Below, piece after piece: positions 1-10,699 of a stretch of 64,000 bases of DNA. The stretch's first letter is position 1. Every line of letters begins with the position of its first letter. The position numbers and the translations under genes are program-made. The stretch comes from Adiantum capillus-veneris (lineage: Eukaryota; Streptophyta; Polypodiopsida; Polypodiales; Pteridaceae): NCBI GenBank assembly GCA_014529385.2, contig CM043963.1, positions 97,812,912 to 97,876,911 on the forward strand, written 5' to 3'. The notes beneath the pieces are model-generated. The model was not told the DNA's origin. It did not search any database and worked only from the letters and a program-made list of their open reading frames with translations.

Positions 1-845
1 CTTTCTAGCTTAAGAGAGAGAGAAGCTTTGAAATTAAACGTAGGGTTGCATTTTCAGTCGTATGGTGGATTGTTGCAGGTATCAAAGCTATTGTGTGCTT
101 GCCTACCCTCTATGTACATTGAAGTGCAAGAACTGAAGCCTTGCACAACATTCATTGCTCTCTCTCTCCCCCCTCCGTGCAGATATGTGATGCCCCACAA
201 GAGGGCTCTTCATTTGACCTATGTACAGTTGTGTGGGTTCATGCGCGATTGCCGAAGCAAGAGCCTCTTACACAGGTACTGGATTAGCTAGTTGCTAATC
301 CCCCACAGGTACAGGTGAATTTGGAGAGATTTCATGTGAGAAATCTCGTTCAATTCAAAGAGCAAGTAGCCCTACAGGTGCGGGAGCTCGAGGACTTGCT
401 ACGGATGCGATTGGCTAGCCAAATGGATCCCAAAATAGGGAAATACCAAACCCAAGAGACCAAGAAAGAGGGAGAGAAGAGATGACGTGGTATCCCGGAT
501 TTTGCGGCGCAAATTACAGGAGGTGGCAGCTTTTTTGTCAGTGATGAAAGCGGTTGACTTGCAAAGTGTTTGTGAGCGCCAGTTTTAGCATAGGCTGCTC
601 TTGCAGCTTTTGCATCAGGTGCTTTTGGGCTTCAGTGCCTTCAAATATGAGCCTTGGGAGTCGGTTGTGGGAGATCAGGGCATGGTGAAATGTTTGCAGA
701 GCGACTCGCTGTCAGTCTTACTCTGAGATTATGAATATAAAAAGAAGTACCGAAAGGACTTGGGGGCCAGTGCTTCTGGGAGTGGAACTCCGTCTCCTGT
801 CTACAGTGTGATGTTCTCTCTTTTAAGTTGAAGTAGTTTCTGTTT
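1..845 (+). repeat. LTR-family fragment, left edge of window
   Basis: About 1-450 is clearly similar to 48565-48925. Both carry the same run of phrases: a Met-Pro-His-like ATGCCCCAC block, GGTTCATGCGCGATTGCCG, AGCAAGAGCCTCTT, and CAAGTAGCCCTACAGGTGCG. A second family hallmark, ACCGAAAGG followed by GGGGCCAGT and GGAACTCCG, occurs at 740-790 and recurs at 40489-40550, 45850-45890 and 49265-49300. The relation to the element at 44567-46047, which has TG...CA ends and a 5-bp target duplication, is why I call it LTR-derived. No TG start or CA end could be fixed here because the left end lies outside the window. It is probably in an intron or upstream of the Obg exons. Confidence 0.55.
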
Positions 846-1284
846 TGGTTCAGTTTAGTGATTGTTGTAGTGATTCTACCGCCTTGCCAATGGTTTCCCT
901 GTTACATGAAGAGTTGTCTCCCATGAATGCCTTTTGCTTGAAACCTTCTAGTCCTTGGTTATGGTCACGATCAAGGCATGTTTTTAATATTTGCATTGTC
1001 CTCTTATGGTGTACCCGTGTGTTGTGTAGAACTGCGACTATTCTTTTCCTGTAGGATTATTGCTAACATTTGACATAGTTGTTGAATCATCTGCGCTTGT
1101 TGAGGTGCATGCATGCTCCAGTTTCTTGCAAAGTGAAAGGAGTTCACAGTTTTCAAAACAATTGATTGTGTTTTGGGATGCAGACAGTGGATTTTGCTGT
1201 TGAATCTTCTCGGATCTCATGGTTGCTCTTGTGATGGCAAGCTTTTACTGTAACTCCTGACTTAAAACTGTCTTCCTGTTTCAG

Positions 1285-1393
1285 GGTCTGGGAAGAATGT
1301 TTCTTAGGCATTTGTGCAGAACAAGGATTGTAGTTCATGTCGTGGATGCCTCTTCAGAAGACCCGCTGGAAGATTGCAGGGTACTTTTGTGAG
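1285..1393 (+). CDS. OBG: Obg-family GTPase, internal exon a (post-G3 region)
   Basis: The exon follows a good acceptor (TTCCTGTTTCAG) and begins [10 protein letters not shown], the segment after the G3/switch II region of Obg GTPases, then [17 protein letters not shown]. Obg proteins are ribosome-associated GTPases; plant organelle forms act in plastid or mitochondrial ribosome assembly. The best donor is GAG|GTAAAA at 1393/1394, which would give the conserved E-E-L junction with the next exon. The reading frame is lost just before it: the run at 1383-1387 appears to have one T too many, giving a TGA. A weaker donor, AGG|GTACTT at 1380, keeps the frame but drops about four conserved residues. 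So this is a real sequence error, a decayed copy or an unusual splice. Upstream exons (OBG fold, G1, G2) were not found in 1-1284. Confidence 0.8.
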
Positions 1394-1485
1394 GTAAAAT
1401 TCAAAGACCGTAAAATCCCATTATCAGATCAATATATGTGGGCAATGAGCAGAAAAATGAACTAATAGGGGAAGCTATTTTTTAG

Positions 1486-1560
1486 GAGCTACAAATGTAC
1501 AACCCTGATTATTTGGAGCGGCCACACATTGTTGTATTGAATAAGCTGGATATTCCTGAG
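1486..1560 (+). CDS. OBG: Obg-family GTPase, exon b (G4 motif)
   Basis: This is a 25-codon exon, phase 0 at both ends, between acceptor TATTTTTTAG and donor GAG|GTATGC. It encodes ELQMYNPDYLERP followed by IVVLNKLDIPE. NKLD is the G4 guanine-specificity motif (NKxD), and the flanking residues are typical of Obg, particularly plant organelle Obg. It follows exon a after an intron of 92 bp and precedes exon c after 112 bp. Family identity is very secure. Whether it is the plastid (ObgC) or mitochondrial (ObgM) paralogue cannot be decided without the N-terminus. Confidence 0.88.
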
Positions 1561-1672
1561 GTATGCTGCTTTATTGGAACAAGAACCAACACACATGCTT
1601 GTTCAGGTTGTGCTTAGGGTTCACAAAAGTAGAAGCTAAGGCCGTTTTTTATATGATGAAACTTGGCTCCAG

Positions 1673-1881
1673 GCTGAGGCAAGATTTGAATCATTGAAAG
1701 AACAGATTCTTATGCTGGGCACCCAGTCAACAAACCCCCCTGAGTCAGACGATAATGGATCAGACGATTTGTTAATTGACTGTGGGGCAAGCTCAGTCAA
1801 TGCGAGAGAGTACTTTTTCAGTCAGCAGGAGCCTGTCCGAAAGTTCCCTCATGCCGCGGCAGTTGCTGGGATAAGCGCTCT
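1673..1881 (+). CDS. OBG: Obg-family GTPase, exon c (to the G5 motif)
   Basis: The acceptor is TTGGCTCCAG. The exon opens AEARFESLKEQILMLG, continues through an acidic linker (PPESDDNGSDD), and ends with FPHAAAVAGISAL. ISAL is the G5 motif (SAK/L) that helps hold guanine. The acidic linker between G4 and G5 is poorly conserved and is usual in plant Obg. The exon ends in phase 2 at 1881 with donor GTATGA. Reading on without splicing gives an artificial stop at about 1930. The next exon supplies the third base of the Leu codon exactly. Confidence 0.85.
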
Positions 1882-2475
1882 GTATGAATCTGTCTTTTCT
1901 CTTCGTTGTGTTGCAAGTGATACCGTGTAGATGAACAGCTTCTTGTGGAAACTTTGGCTTAACCATAGATGCACATTCTCTATCATAGTTTGAAACATAT
2001 GCTTATGTTTGAGGTTGAAATGTTTGGAGAATGTTTGGCCAAACATTCTGGTCTTTTCAAAAAAGTGTAAAAACTCTGGAGCTAGTTCTGAATGTTCAAT
2101 GTCAAGTTGTTACTTGTAAGTCGAATTTTTAATCATTTTTTGGATAGCATCTTATCTAAAAAGTGGCTAGAATTTAGGGTTACATATGTTTAAGGCAGCC
2201 TCTTTGAAACATACTATAACAGACGTCTATGCCCGTATGCATAGGCGTATATGTGCCATATGTTTCAATCTATGCATAGTATCATTCTTGTGTGCTCCAC
2301 AAATTTGGCTTTACTATGAATGCTAACCACTTTGACCCATGGTGCTTGCTCTTGGATGCAATGCACCTTTATATCAACTGATGCATCATTCTATTGCCCT
2401 AATCAAATGGATATATTCATAAATAGAGTCTTGTAGAAAACTAACTGTTTACCATTTTGTCCTATCTATATGCAG

Positions 2476-2614
2476 GGAAGGATTGGGCGTAGAGGACCTT
2501 TTGATTATGATAAGGTCTACTCATGAAAGTACAGATTCAAAGCCTCAGAAACCTGCTGAGAGGAGGTTGCAACCAAAGCCAGAGATGTATGTCCCCCCGA
2601 AGTGGGAGCTCTAG
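2476..2614 (+). CDS. OBG: Obg-family GTPase, last exon
   Basis: After acceptor ATATGCAG the first base completes the split Leu codon, giving ISAL-EGLGVEDLLIMIRST across the junction. That is the expected end of the Obg G domain (SA..G..DLL). A short basic, proline-rich tail follows (PAERRLQPKPEMY, PPKWEL) and a TAG at 2612-2614. The intron before it is 594 bp. There is no Obg C-terminal (OCT) domain, which fits many plant organelle Obgs. A 74-bp poly-G tract lies about 100 bp downstream, in the presumed 3' UTR or flank. Confidence 0.82.
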
Positions 2615-2705
2615 GTTGAAAAGGGACAGTTTGTAACATAGAGTTCTGTGAGTTGGGTTCTTTCCCTTGTGCTCTTTGAGTCTAGAGAACACATTTACAA
2701 AAATG

Positions 2706-2713
<8 letters not shown>

Positions 2714-2765
<52 letters not shown>

Positions 2766-2787
2766 GGGGGGGGGGGGGGGGGGGGGG
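2714..2787. repeat. poly-G tract
   Basis: Seventy-four bases of G, broken only by one A at 2765. It encodes only artefactual poly-Gly or poly-Pro reading frames. The length of such a tract is likely to be unreliable in an assembly. Confidence 0.95.
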
Positions 2788-2789
2788 AG

Positions 2790-3780
2790 CTATAGCTCGA
2801 GTGATTTAATGACTTAATGCCTGTCTTTGGAACAATTGTGTCAAGGTATGCCAACCTTCTTCATGTTTGGCCATAGCACATTGTACCTGCTATTTTTTGA
2901 GTTGACAAAAGGGAATAGCATTAAGCTTTCAAGCAGTATCACTAACCTTATCATAATAAATAGCTGGCTGCTTCATTGCCATTAGCTTTGATGTTTAAGA
3001 GTGGCTGCATGTTTATAGGCCCTTATTGACAAAATTTTGTTGCTTTGCGAGTAGTCAATCATTACTAGTCTCTGGCATTCTTCCAAATGACACCATATTA
3101 GGACTTAGCTGTCGGTTTGATAGCATGCCTTATCAACACATTCATTTGAGGCTTGTTGATGAGTTATAAGCTTTGCTAGAAGTAAAAGTGTGTCTGACCT
3201 TGCAATTCTACCCTTCAGAATTCCAAAAACTCTAGATCTAAGCAAAGGGAGAAGAAACACAAAGTATTTTGTAGAAAGGGACACAGCTTCCATCAAAATG
3301 AGTTTGGTGTCTCAATTATAGCTCGAATACTAATTCCTCAAGCAAAATGCTATTTGGAATAAATATAAACTTACAAAGAGCGTTCTCATAAAAATAGGAT
3401 TAATATATTAGTTATAGAAGCTTTTTAAAAAAAATGTGTATTAGGTGAAACTTTTTTTGCTATGGCAAAATAAAAGAAAGCTCTTAAAAGTGAAGCAATC
3501 CTTGGAAGGTAGCTCTTAGAGTCGAGACCTCGCAAAAAAATGTCCCAACATTTGATGTCAACAAGTTTGGATGGCGGCGGTAGAAAATGGAGGTAGTTGC
3601 AAAGAGTGTTGTTTGTTTTTTGGGTGCTTGTATGGTCTTACAATAACCAGTGGTTAACACCTTGATTAAGTAGGATAATGAAAGTCAAATCAACTGATCA
3701 AGGGTTCAATTAAAAGCTTATGCAAAAAAGTTTCTCATCACACGTTTGATGTCATCAGTTTGCTGCCAATATCTTTCATT
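2790..3780. other. no recognisable gene
   Basis: AT-rich sequence with short poly-A and poly-T runs. No reading frame resembles a known protein, and I saw no RNA gene or terminal repeat. Probably old intergenic or decayed transposon DNA. The - strand from about 3784 to 4480 may be the worn end of the copia element to its right, but I cannot show it. Confidence 0.5.
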
Positions 3781-4518
3781 TTTTCACGCAAAGATGTCAT
3801 CTCCCATACATTGTATACATGTGACAACATCTGATTGTAAATACAAAAGCCCAACAAAAATGAAATGTACTTGAATAGAAACTAATATGGCACATATCAA
3901 GAGAGTGGCCAATGTCAATATTTGTGATTTTCGTTCTAGGGAGCTTGTGTTGAGGATGTGTTGCAATCCGTCCTTAGGGCCTTGTTGGCGAGAAAATAGT
4001 AGAAGTAAAGCCTGATAAAAGGACACATCATATCATGCACACAAAAAAGTAAAGTCTACCCAAAATGGAGCTACCACATAGCAGGAGCACAACCTATGGC
4101 ACTTTCATTAATTTTAATAATGCCGAGGGCTTGCCCATTTCATAGAACACTTGTGAAGTCCAACAACAAATCTACAAAATATACTGCCATTTCTTTCTTT
4201 ACTAATACATCAACAAATAAAACCAATGCCGGGACTTGAGCATGTAAGCAAAACCATTTCAACTAATTGGTTCCACTCTTGATGTATGAAGAGCTTGAGG
4301 GACCATATAGCAACTTTTGTAAGAAACTTTAATTGATTCATCCATTTTGAAGGCTCTTGGAGCTTTTCTTTTCATCTTCGTCAATTGTTGCAAGTGTTGC
4401 ATCGATAACACCGAATTCTTAGCACAACCCCCCCCCCCCCCCCCAAAACCTTCCAAATACATATGAAGACAATTGTACAAAAAGAATCCACATTAAGAAC
4501 TTGTATTAGCTTAGTCTT

Positions 4519-5851
4519 TCATAGAAATGGAGGTTCATGTAAAGTTCTTTCCACATCAACCTTGTTCCATTTGTCACAAAAATAGCTGAGAGTGTTTGAC
4601 GAGTGTAATTGATTTATTGTGCTCACATTGCATGTGATCAATAGATGGCTTCTTATCATGCCATGCTTCATAAGGAGTCGTAGACTGCAAAGATTCCGTA
4701 GGAAACCTCTTAAGTACGCAAGTAGCACACATGATGGCCTCAAGCCAAAATGAATGTGGCAAAGCTTGACTCTTGACCATACATCATGTCATCTTCGTAA
4801 AGCGATGTGAGGTAATGTGCTTTGTAGAACCACTATCAAAGTACCATACATGTGAATCTGCAGCAGCTAGCATACATGCATAAGTAGGATCATGGACAGA
4901 AGGATCATAGGTACACTTTGCACTAAATCCCCACTCTACATCTGCATCAGTATCACAATCTCCTTTCCCAGAATATTCTACAATAGCTACACTGTAGTGG
5001 AGCTACTCTCTTTCTTCTTGGCCTCGTTTGCCTTCAATTTAGGACACTACTTTATTAAGTTATCATTAGCCTTGCAATAATGGCAACACATCTTCTTTTT
5101 CCTTTTTCACCAAAATTTCTAAACGAGATGCTACCAATAGAAGCATTAGAAATAGGTTATTTGCTACTCATTGAAAAACCATGAGAAGTGGCTACATTGT
5201 TGTTACCGCCTTTTCTTTGAGCAGCAACAAAAGATTATTCAACTGCACGTTGTTTAGCCATGTTCTTTCTTGAAAGTGACTATTGCAACACCAATGTACA
5301 TAATGCATCAAATTTGTCAGCTTGAGGGTTTCCTTGGGTCATAAGTCTCCAAGTACAAGCAAAAGTCTGGTAAGAATTGGCAAGGCATCAAGAACAGTCT
5401 GCATAAGTGAACTGTCAGAAATGATCGCCTATAGAAATGAGTTGCTCATTGATATCCTTGATACCATCAAGAAAAGTTTCTGTGTCATCTTCCTCTTGCA
5501 TAATCCTCAACTCCATCTCTTTATGCAGTAATGCAATTTTAGCCTCATTACGACTTGCATAAAGACCACCCAGAATAGCCCAAGCCTCTTTTGCTAATTT
5601 AGCTGAGCGAATAGGAAGAGTAATATTGTGCTTCACAGATAATGAAATCAATGCATGAGCCTACCAATCTCTAACATTCCAACAAGACTACTCAACCGTA
5701 GGCAAAAAACTCTAGCAGCAATAGACATGTCATCAGAACCTGCAACATCCTCAATAGAGCCTATATCCATAGAAGGTGGACGTACATCAATGCCTTGCAC
5801 AACATTCCAAACACCCTTTGACACAAGAACATGTGTCATCATGTAGCCCAC
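4519..5851 (-). mobile_element. degenerate Ty1-copia element, gag-protease-integrase half
   Basis: Read on the - strand from 5851 downward, the order is copia-like. A UBN2-type gag comes first (5651-5415: AKEAWAILGGLY, then ETFLDGIKDINEQL). A damaged CCHC knuckle follows at about 5094-5040 (CHYCKA, with an in-frame stop before the last Cys). A protease with an intact DSG appears at 4852-4825 (WYFDSGS). Integrase core pieces lie at 4780-4574 (FWLEAIMCATC, PTESL, PYEAWHDKKPS). Several frameshifts and stops separate these pieces, so it is not functional. No RT or RNase H follows on this strand. A primer-binding site and LTR edge lie upstream at 6251-6268. Confidence 0.85.
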
Positions 5852-6250
5852 ATTGGGTAGCTACGCCCATCCACTTTATCCTCAACGTCAAAGATCTTGA
5901 AAACATATGTGTTTTTGTCGGCGAGTGACTGCACCTAATGTGAAAATTTCACAAATATTTCCCAACACGTGCTATATAGCACAACACAAAGAACACTGTG
6001 AGGGACCTGTTTTGCACAAAATTTCACTAACAAAAATTCTGCACAAAATGATGAAATTGCCTACGTAATACTGCCTGTAGAGGAAACCAATCCCGAAGTG
6101 AGACCAAATTAAAATTCTGAGAAAACCGAGCTCTCTTAGCTCTCTTGAATTAATTATTAACGTACTGACACTAACCAAAGCTCACCCAAATAAGAGAAAG
6201 TGGACACGCTCGTGTTGGCGACACTGACGACTATGCTCAAGAGGACGCAA

Positions 6251-6265
6251 CCTGCTCTGATACCA
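6251..6265 (-). promoter_or_regulatory. retrotransposon primer-binding site
   Basis: On the - strand this reads TGGTATCAGAGCAGG, the usual plant initiator-tRNA-Met primer-binding site. It lies two bases from an LTR end (TGTAGG on the + strand from 6268). It therefore orients the copia remnant at 4519-5851 and marks the inner edge of its 5' LTR. Confidence 0.85.
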
Positions 6266-6267
6266 AT

Positions 6268-6500
6268 TGTAGGAATTAGGGTTGCAGGGAGACGCACACA
6301 TCTTGAAGAAGATTAATAATCTCAAGGTACACAAGAGAGAGTATATTTCTTAGTGCACAATAGAAAGATAAGATAGCCCTAGCGTGATAAGTGTACATAC
6401 AATGCATGGGAGGAAAAACCTCCTAGTGAGGGAAAAAATGCCCCAACGGTCCTAAGCGAGTTCACACACATCACTACCACATATATGGTACCACTATCAA
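6268..6500 (-). repeat. probable 5' LTR of the minus-strand copia element
   Basis: It begins (in + orientation) TGTAGGAATTAGGG directly next to the primer-binding site. The outer end is not fixed: several CA dinucleotides near 6480-6505 could be the terminus, and no second LTR copy was found to compare. The end coordinate is approximate. Confidence 0.5.
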
Positions 6501-6510
6501 TATTCAATGT

Positions 6511-8099
6511 GTGATGATTCAAGAGAATGGGATAGTGCACAATAAAGTATGTAATGTACCCGAACAACAACCACAACATGTGAAAACCCCTCCCGTCTTA
6601 GAAGAAAGAGTGGAAAAACCTAATGTGCGTGAGTTAAGGAGATCTACTCGGGTTTCTTGTCCTCCTCAATGTTTTGTTCCATTTCTTGACTATGTGATGT
6701 TGACAAATTGTGGTGAGGCTTCATGCTATTAGAATGCTATATGTGCACATGATAAGCTTCAGTGGTTTGGCTATGTAATATGAGATGAATTCTTTGAAGA
6801 AAGATGACACTAGGGACTTAGTACCTCTGAAAGAGGGCATGGACATTCTTCCTTGCAATCGGTTCTACAAAATGAAGATCGCTTCCATTGAGGATAAGCC
6901 AAAGTACAAGGCTAGACTGGTTAACAAGGGTTTTAAGCAACATAAGGGCATTGATTTTGGGAGCATCTCGAAACCTTGAAAAGTACTCAGACTTTATTGC
7001 ATGTCCACCCTCTTTGAATTCCTTGGCCATTCAGGGTATGGAACTTGTTCAAATGGATGTCAAAAGAGAATTCTTACATGGGGATCTTCATGAAGACGTT
7101 TATATGAAACAACCACAAGGTTTTTTTATTGAAGGCAAAGATGCATTGAAATCAAAGTTGCACAAGAACTTTGATATGAAGAATTTAGGAGAAGCCAATC
7201 AATTTCTTTGTATGAGGATTTTTAGAGATAGGAGAAAGAAAATGCTTTATTTTATCTTAGACTGAGTACCTTTCCAAGGTACTTCAATGTTTTAATATGT
7301 AGAGGGGGAAGGTATCCAATAGCCCATTACCCCCATATGCCAATTTGATTGTCCTAAATCAGAGGAGAAAAAGATTGAAACGGAAAACGTTCCTTATGCA
7401 TCTGTTGTTGGTAGCTTGATGTATGCCATGATTGCTACACATCCAGACATTGCATTTGTAGTGGGAGTAATTAGCAGATACATGTCTTATCCTGATACGA
7501 AGCATTGAGAGGCAATGAAATGAGTGATGAAATATTTGAGCAGTACAAAGGACAAATGCTTGTGATTTGGAAACAAGGAGGCATGTGTAAAAGGATACAC
7601 GAGTGCTGATTATGCATGGAATATGGACAATAGAAGTTCCACGAGTGGCTATGTTTTCACATTTGTTGGGGATGCAATATGGAGATCTCATTTGCAAGAT
7701 TGCATTGCTCAATCAATCACTCATGCAAAATATGGGAACACCTATGAAGCTTGCAAGGAAGATATTTGGCTTGCTCGTCAAGTGGGAGATTTAGGCATTA
7801 ATACCAGATTCCAATTTTGCATTGTGATAGTCAAAGTGCTATTCATTTAGCACAAAATCGTGTTTCATGTGAAGACAAAGCACGTCGAGATCAAGTATCA
7901 TTTTATTTAGGAGATGCTTGAGGAAAAGTGCATCTAGCTTGTCAAGGTGCACCATGACAACCCTGCTGGCCTTCTCACGAAGGGTTTACCTCCTAAGAAT
8001 TTAGCATATTGTCGTGACTTGATGAGTATTTGGTAGGGACATCATACTCTCCTTACCCCTTTCTCCACTTATTGGCACATTGGCCTTTAAGTGGGAGGT
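6511..8099 (+). mobile_element. degenerate Ty1-copia element, RT-RNase H half
   Basis: The + strand carries copia reverse transcriptase and RNase H in order. At 6800-6980: RDLVPLKEG, KYKARLVNKGFKQ, KGIDFG. At 7030-7265: LVQMDVKREFLHGDLHEDVYM, KNLGEANQFL. At 7390-7510: PYASVVGSLMYAM, HPDIAFVVG. At 7610-7740: GYTSADYAW, STSGYVFTF. The C-terminal end (LTKGLP) is near 7980. Many stops and frameshifts interrupt it, and the YxDD catalytic block is not preserved. It lies head to head with the minus-strand copia half across the LTR at 6268. It ends at a polypurine tract and an LTR at 8100. Confidence 0.85.
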
Positions 8100-8460
8100 T
8101 GTTGGGAATAAAGGCCATTAGGCCAATACCATTACAGTCTAACCATTCACTAATCCTAATCTCTTTATTTCTTATTGATCCCTTTGTGAACACACCTCGA
8201 TAAAATTACACCCAAACCATTGCACACACACTCTTTTCAAAGATCATGATCTACATCAAGCAACAAGTTCAACCACCAACCAGACAATGATACATACACC
8301 TGAATCAACAAGCCAATTTAAAGTTTACAATAAAAAATAATCCAACTCAACTTTGCCCTATTAAATCAATGGATGAACAACATTGAAAGACTACTTAAAC
8401 AAACCCATATAAACTAATATTGAAAGGCTTGAAAATAAGTACATATGAAATAACCAATGC
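8090..8460 (+). repeat. polypurine tract and 3' LTR of the plus-strand copia element
   Basis: The purine run AAGTGGGAGGT at 8089-8099 is followed by TGTTGGGAATAAAGG from 8100, the usual start of a copia 3' LTR. The outer end was not located; about 8460 is a guess, set by where sequence of different character begins. Confidence 0.6.
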
Positions 8461-8461
8461 A

Positions 8462-10680
8462 TCATGGGTAAGGTGGCCGATCGAAGGATGATGGAGTTGA
8501 ATATGCTCCTCGGGGAAACAAGGGTCGCGCCGATGGTGATCGTGTGAAAGCTGCATCTATGACTGAGGAAGCTCCAACAAATGGGATAGAGGTAGCCCCA
8601 AAAGAAATAGGAGGTGCACCGAATGTAGGCAAAACTAATGTATATGGGAGAGGGTGCGAAACAAATGTGGAGAGGCCTGCAGGGAATGTGGAGAGAACTA
8701 CATCAAAGTCCAAGGAGGCCCTTAAGGACTGCATTGAATGTAAAGGGGCCTGTAGGGGCTGTGCCAAATCTAAGGGGGATACTTTTTGTGGTAGCGGATG
8801 TGGTGACACTCGCATCAAATCGAGGGGGACAATTAGGGTCTGCACCAAATGTGGGTGGGGGGGGGGGGGGGGGATTGGCTACTCCATATGCGGGCCATGC
8901 TAGGACCGGGGCTGAGAAAAAACTAGGAGGAGTTGATGTCATTTCGCTCTGACTACTATATGATGTACGCAAAGTTGGATCCAATGGATGAATCTTCTCT
9001 CTTTCACGCCATGGTTGATCAGACACATGTGCCAGATACCCTTCCAAACATTAATGTCATGCTTAGGTTTGCAGGGAGGCAATGGGCTGGCCCACATTGA
9101 ATATTGTCGAGTCCATCTTCTAGTTAATGCAATGACTATGCATCACTAGACACTGTGAAGCCAATGTCCCCACTCTTGCAAAATAATCCAACACAAAATC
9201 TTTAGGTTGGGAAAGGTATCTAGTAGCCACCTACAAGACCACACAAATCCTAAGCATTTTTGTGTAGAATAATGAAGTCAAAATCGAGAATAGGTTTCAA
9301 GTACCTTGCAAATGGTGGACTCATCTCAACGCCTCTATGGAATAGCCAGCCACTACGATCAAGCGTCCACAATGTGGGATTCGTGCATGGTAGCTTCTCC
9401 CACAAGATGTCATCATATGTAGAGAAGCCACATATATTTGCTACAATCTTTCCATTTGCTCGATCATATTTAGGAAGCCAACTGCCAACACCTCTGGGGA
9501 GTGTCAATACGGACAACAAAAAAGTACCAACCTGCAAAGAGCATTAACAGCTAAAAATTTTGTAATCTAGAACCTACTGATGCGTCTCAACACAATTATA
9601 TAGGCGAAGGTACCCCCTCTACATAGTCCTCAACAGTTGTGTAGCCAGACTCTAGGAGCCATATGTGTAATATCCTCAACAAGCAAAAACTAGTTCCGTC
9701 TGTCATCGAAGTAACAATGGATAGATGCTTCGCACGACATGTTGCCACAATCATGCCATCTGTCAAAAGGAACTCGTTCACAATATAAAATTTTGCCTCC
9801 ACAAGCTCATTGTCGTAGTGGTTCCATGAAGGAACTCCACCTATCCTGGCCATATGTGGCCTCGTGTGTATGGGAAAGACCATATACACCAAACGTACGC
9901 CACCCAACGTACTCCCTGGGTCCATCCATCTTGTCTCTGATAGAGAGCCCAAGAATCTGCGTATTGAACAGATGGACTTGCACACACTCTTGCTTAGCAC
10001 TAGCGCTATGAACATGACTTAATAAAAATCATATGACTTACCTATCATTGCATAACACATCAGGAATAGCTTTTGCCAACCTCTTGAGACTAGCATGCGC
10101 TTTGAGGTGGCATGGATCTACGTGCATATCTATATGGTCAACATAAGATCAATTTCATTTTGCATGCAATGATAAAGAGAAAACCATGAAAAGAGGCATT
10201 TTAGCACACATGGAGCGTTTTTTACGATCAGTATGGCAATATTCAAGAGCTTCGGTGGAGGTCTATCCTGTGATGGTGAAGATGGAGGGGACTCACGGAT
10301 GGTCTCTCGTGGTCGAGGGGAAAAGGATGGAGGTGTCTCATGGGTGGTATGTCATGGTCGAGGGGAGAAAGAGAGCGATGGTGGTTGCCATTCACTCTGA
10401 GCACTATGGCTGGCCTCTGCAGAATTCTCCTCATCTCCATGATCTCTCTCCTCGTTCACCTCAATAATAGCTCTCTTCCTACTCTTCCCTTGCCCATCTA
10501 TCAAGGGTACTTGCTTGCCCGTTGTGGAGTGTTTCTTTGTGTCTTTCTTTAAAGCCGGCAGCTTGCTTGTGTTGAGAGAGAGCACATCCTCTGGCTCAAT
10601 GGCCTTCTTCCGTGAACCTCTATGCTTTGCTATTGAAAAAGCAAACAGAATTAGCATACCCATTACCCATTGCATGATAA
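8462..10680 (-). CDS. unrecognised coding-like segments, possibly a multi-exon host gene
   Basis: I do not recognise this protein. Five - strand segments look coding. (1) 10640-10190, basic and Pro-rich with repeated PPSFSPRP-like units and one in-frame TGA. (2) About 10130-10060, HVDPCHLKAHASLKRL, ending at a strong donor AG|GTAAGT. (3) About 9990-9825, FNTQILGLSIRDKMDGP and YVGWRTFGVYG. (4) About 9805-9700, KILYCERVPFDRWHDCG. (5) 9530-9250, preceded by acceptor CTCTTTGCAG, with GVGSWLPKYDRANGK and TLDRSGWLFHRG. A Pro/Ser-rich stretch with a poly-C run follows at 9047-8462. Splice-like signals and amino-acid composition favour an intron-containing host gene, but stops between segments also allow a decayed transposon gene. 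Exon ends are approximate. Confidence 0.35.
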
Positions 10681-10699
10681 AGCCTAAAAATATACAGTA

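Noticed and set aside
2537..2854. A 105-codon minus-strand frame with a long proline run
   Set aside because: It is the poly-G tract read as proline; the flanks are antisense to the last Obg exon.
8544..8903. A 119-codon plus-strand Cys/Gly-rich frame, metallothionein-like at first sight
   Set aside because: It overlaps the better minus-strand Pro/Ser-rich frame, its Cys pattern fits no family I know, and its end is a poly-G run.
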